DNA from: Paguma larvata
Taxonomy: Eukaryota > Chordata > Mammalia > Carnivora > Viverridae
Assembly: GCA_030068075.1 (NCBI GenBank)
Contig: CM057839.1
Coordinates: forward strand, 52,914,960-52,978,959
Reading direction: 5' to 3'
DNA length: 64,000 nt
The notes under the pieces were generated by a model that saw nothing but the letters and a program-made list of their open reading frames with translations, did no database searches and was not told the DNA's origin. The position numbers and the translations under genes were made by a program. How positions within the stretch are numbered: the stretch's first letter is position 1; each line of letters starts with the position of its first letter. This document shows, piece by piece, positions 60,346 through 64,000 of this stretch.

Positions 60346-62439
60346 AGGAGAAAGAAACCAGGCAAGGCGGCATTATCAGCCTAAGTCTTTTTTGAGGGAA
60401 GCAAACCTCCCACAGGAAGTCTTAGGTGAGAGCTACTGGAGCAGAAACATGCCTCAATTGGGAGAAGGATGCTCAAAAAGGATAAAAAAGTGATCTGAGA
60501 AAATCTAGGCAGAGCCCTGACCATGTCCACTAAACACTGTTCCTGAGTAAGCTGATCTCTGTGAAGCATCTCAAAGTAGAAAAAAGATAGATTCTTTTGC
60601 ATAAGCCAGTTATAAATGAAGAGATTGTTTTCAATGTTCAGGGTCTAACTTTAAGCCATGGACTAAACTTTGGAGTTACAACAAAAATGAGAACTGGAGC
60701 CTGAAGATGACACAGCTATGGCTCTGCAGAGACTGAAAACAGGTGAACCCTGAATGAGGCCACGGCATTTTTAATGGAAAAAATGTAAGAAAAATGAGAG
60801 AGCTACACTAGTTATTAGAAAACTGTGCAAGGGTAAATTACATTGACAGATTGAGACTGAAAGGCTTAGAAGATGAACAACCTAAATTACTAGAATATTA
60901 GAAAAAGATTGGACCTTTCTGCAAGGTGAGTGCTTTATACAAATCTGTATGAACCACAAATTAAAATAGTATCAACATTATCTAACAGCCCAGCAAAGTT
61001 AATGTTACATCTAAGGGATGGAAGTGTTCCCAAAGAGGTCTCACTCTAAAGAATGACAGACACTTAAGGATGACTCTATACAGTCTCTTTGGAAAAGGCG
61101 TAAGAGAAAACTATGTGATATTTTCAGCCAAGTAGATGTGCTGACATCTGGTGGGACCACTATGCATGAGTTAGTTAACATTAGTCACTGAAGACAAAAC
61201 ATCTCATGCAGATTGCAGGCTTGCTATTTATTATTTTATTAATTTTTTTATTTTATTTCACCATGTCATGTACACAAGGAAAGAGGTAGTGTGGACTCAA
61301 GGAGACATAGTCTTGAGAACACCATGATGAAGCTTCTTCAATACAAGCACGGTGATTATATTTGTCTATATACTATGTCAAATAATGTCAGGGGGAGTAA
61401 CAAGTAATAGCAGATGAGGGGGGATCAGATGTCTTGAGTTAAACATTTTGGACAAAAAATATTTGAAAATGTATCTTAGATTGTTAGTGTATTATCGCTG
61501 TCTCTAAATTACCTTGTGCTATGTGGACTGAGCAATATTGGAAAACATCTGTTATTTATGTGTTTTATTCCAGTTTTGACATGATTGTTATACCAGGGAG
61601 CTTTTTAGGTAAGAAGCCTTTTAAAACTATTGCACGAACTCTGATTTTCCTTTTGGAATATATCATCTCATTAATTAAGAGATTTAAATTTCACTACTTC
61701 ATGTCTCTCTTCACTAGATCATGTAAACAGCTCTGTCATTACTAAATCATATACTATTTTCACTTTTCTAAAGATTTAGATCTCAAAGCCATCATTTAAA
61801 TGGAAAATTACAGAAAAGAAAAAGCAATTTGGAGCATCCCATTCTTAGCTATGTATGGTATAAAGCTATCCTGCTATTAGTATCTGTTTCAATTTATTTT
61901 TCCTGGTTTCGGTCATAGTTCAGCAACATTCAGGAGAACATTATATGATAACTAATGTGATATAGAAAACCCATTACTCACACTGCCAAATCTATCAGAA
62001 AAGAAAAAAACCCTTTCCTTAGAAATACATTATACATTCAAATAAACAAATATAGCGTAGGTTATTTTTGACAGGCATAAAATTTTTAGATCCTGATCAT
62101 TAGCTTTAGTTATCATTAGCTTAATGGAAAATAAATTATTATTAATATTAGAAATATAAGCAATTAACAAATCAAATAGTTGCAAAACTATAAACTCTTC
62201 TCAATCTACCAACTTCTTCTGCCAAAAAATAGTCCCAAATCTCCATAGACCTTTATGATTTTTATATAAGCAATGGATTCCACATTCAATGTTAGGTGAT
62301 ATAGGAACATAGGGTTTTCATTGCAATCACCTATACGAATTTTAAAAGGGTCTAAAGTAATATTTATAAGCAGATTTCACTTCACTTAGCCAAAATGTTT
62401 ACTAATACTGGCCTTCATGTAGTGTTAACTATGTTTGAG

Positions 62440-64000
62440 GGCTTTTTTAAAAAACTATTTTTTAGAGCAGTTTTAGGTTTACTACAAAATTGAGAGGAAA
62501 GTACAGAGATTTCCCATATACTCCTTGTCCCTACACATGCAAAGCCTTCCTCATTATCAACTTCACTCACCAGAATGGTACTTTCACATCATAATCACTC
62601 AGAGTCCATTGTTTACCTTAGGGTTCACTCTTGGTGTTATACTATCTATGGATTTAGATAAATGTATAGTGACATATATCCATCATTATAATATCATAGA
62701 GTATTTATGTTGCCCTAAAAATCTCCTGTTCTCTGCTTATTGCATCTCTCCCCTACCCTGCCCCAACCCTAGCAATCACTGATCTTTTTATTATCTCCAT
62801 CATTTTACCTTTTCAGAATGTCATATAGTTGGAATCATCATGTTACTTTCTTTTCAGATTGGCTTCTTTCACTTAGTAGGTTCCTCCAGGTCTTTTAATA
62901 GCTCAATTACTCATTTCTTTTTAGGACTAAATAATGTTCCATTGTCTGGATATACCACAGTTTAAGTAGCTATTCATCTACTGAAGGACATCTTGGTTGC
63001 TTCCAAACTTTGAGAATTATGAATAAAGCTGCTATAAACATCTGTGTTTTTGCAGAGACATCAGTTTTTAACTCCTTTGGATAAATACCAAGGAGCACAA
63101 TTGCTAGAATATATGGTAAGAGTATGTTTACTTTTATAAGAAACTACCAAAATGTCTTTCAAAATGGCTGTACCACTTTGCATTCCTATCAGCAATGAAT
63201 GAGGGTTCCAGTTGCTCCACATCCTCATTAGCATTTTGGTGTTGTCAGTGTTCCTGACTTTGGCTATCCTATTAAGGGTGTAGTGGTATCTCATTGTTTA
63301 ATTTGCACTTCCCTGATGACATATAAAGTGGAACACCTTTTCATATGCTATTTGCCATGTATCTTCTTTGGTGAGGTTTCTGTTAAGATCTTTGGTCCAC
63401 TTTTAAAATCTAGTTGTTTGTTTTATTGTTACTGAGTTTTAAGAGTTTTTTATTTTAAATAACAGTCTTTTATCAAATGGAACTTTTGCAGTATTTTCTC
63501 CCAGTCTATGGCTTGTCTTATCATTCTCTTGTGACAGTGTCTTTTATAGAATAGAAACTTTTAATTTTAATGAAGTTTAGCTTATCGATTATTTATTTCA
63601 TGGGATCCCTTTGGTTTTATATCTAGGTTTTCCTCCTATGTTACCTTCTAGGAGTTTATAGTTTGACATTTTATGTTTAGGTCTATGATCCACTTTGAGT
63701 TAACTTTTTGTTTTTTTTTTAAGTTTGTTTGTGTGTTTAGAGAGAAAGTGAGAGAGGGCAGCTTGGGCAGGGAAGGGGCAGAGAGAGAGAGAGAGAGATT
63801 CCCAAGCAGGCTCTGCACTGTCAGCAGAGAGCCCAGTGTGGGGCTCGACCTCACAAACCATGAGATCATGACCTGAGACTAAATCAAGAGTTGGTTGCTT
63901 AACCAACTGAGTCACCCAGGAACTCCTTGAGTTAATTTCTGTGAAGGGTGAAAGGACTGTGTCTAGGTTCATTGTTTTGCATGTGGATGTCTAATTGTTT
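62440..64000 (-). mobile_element. Old L1, antisense, 3' UTR and ORF2 C-terminal part, runs off the window
   Basis: It opens with the reversed L1M/L1MA 3' UTR ('agagcagttttaggtttact', 'gtttaccttagggttcactc') and passes into reversed ORF2 ('ggatataccacagtttaagt', 'aatatatggtaagagtatg', 'agtctatggcttgtcttatc', 'gtctatgatccactttgagt'). Multiple stops. A CAN SINE interrupts it, and L1 sequence resumes to the window edge. Confidence 0.9.
63704..63926 (-). mobile_element. CAN SINE inserted in the antisense L1
   Basis: Antisense head ends ccaactgagtcacccaggaa. Perfect 9-base target duplication ttgagttaa at 63,695-63,703 and 63,927-63,935. Confidence 0.95.

Larger units (their letters stand above)
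58946..62439. other. AT-rich intergenic DNA
   Basis: Apart from the CTG run at 60.1 kb and the unclassified repeat at 60.3 kb nothing is recognised. No splice-bounded frames or RNA genes seen. Confidence 0.45.

Overview
This is a nuclear genomic window from a carnivoran mammal, almost certainly a cat-like (feliform) species. The evidence is sixteen copies of a tRNA-Lys-derived CAN SINE whose body reads 'ctgtgctgacagctcagagc', the form typical of felids and not of dogs or bears. Carnivore-type L1 3' ends occur alongside ancient MIR, L2, MER5 and LTR copies shared by all placental mammals. No prokaryotic, organellar or exogenous viral gene is visible. The long open frames are explained by CpG-rich sequence, by old retrotransposons or by chance.

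Layout. (1) About 1-21,900 is AT-rich non-coding DNA with few young insertions: one SINE/L1 composite at 4.4 kb, otherwise ancient MIR, L2, L1M and MER5 fragments. (2) About 21,940-23,900 is a strong CpG island, the only clear gene-control region here. On the minus strand it holds a near-consensus splice donor (intron starts at 22,947) at the end of a GC-rich exon with no ATG. That is what a non-coding first exon looks like, so a minus-strand gene probably starts here and runs leftwards, making 1-22,947 mostly its first intron. I could not identify the gene. A (TG)n(CG)n tract lies within the probable promoter. A good plus-strand donor at 23,900 and a CCAAT box suggest a divergent transcript as well. 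(3) About 23,900-64,000 is upstream or intergenic DNA, dense in repeats: 15 CAN SINEs, several L1s (one with a twin-priming inversion, one clean insertion with a 14-bp target duplication, one multi-layer nest), two LTRs and MER5 elements. Three good CTCF-like motifs lie at 39.8, 44.3 and 45.5 kb, the last two pointing away from each other.

I found no convincing annotated protein-coding exon, no functional tRNA, rRNA or snRNA gene and no CRISPR-like array. The points most worth checking are the promoter and its first exon, the candidate splice-bounded minus-strand exons at 5.9 and 17.1 kb, the divergent CTCF pair, and several unusual retrotransposition products: a SINE-L1 composite sharing one target duplication, a SINE with extra 5' sequence, and the inverted L1. 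No novel coding system is supported. Repeat family names are from recall of consensus sequences; none was checked against a database.
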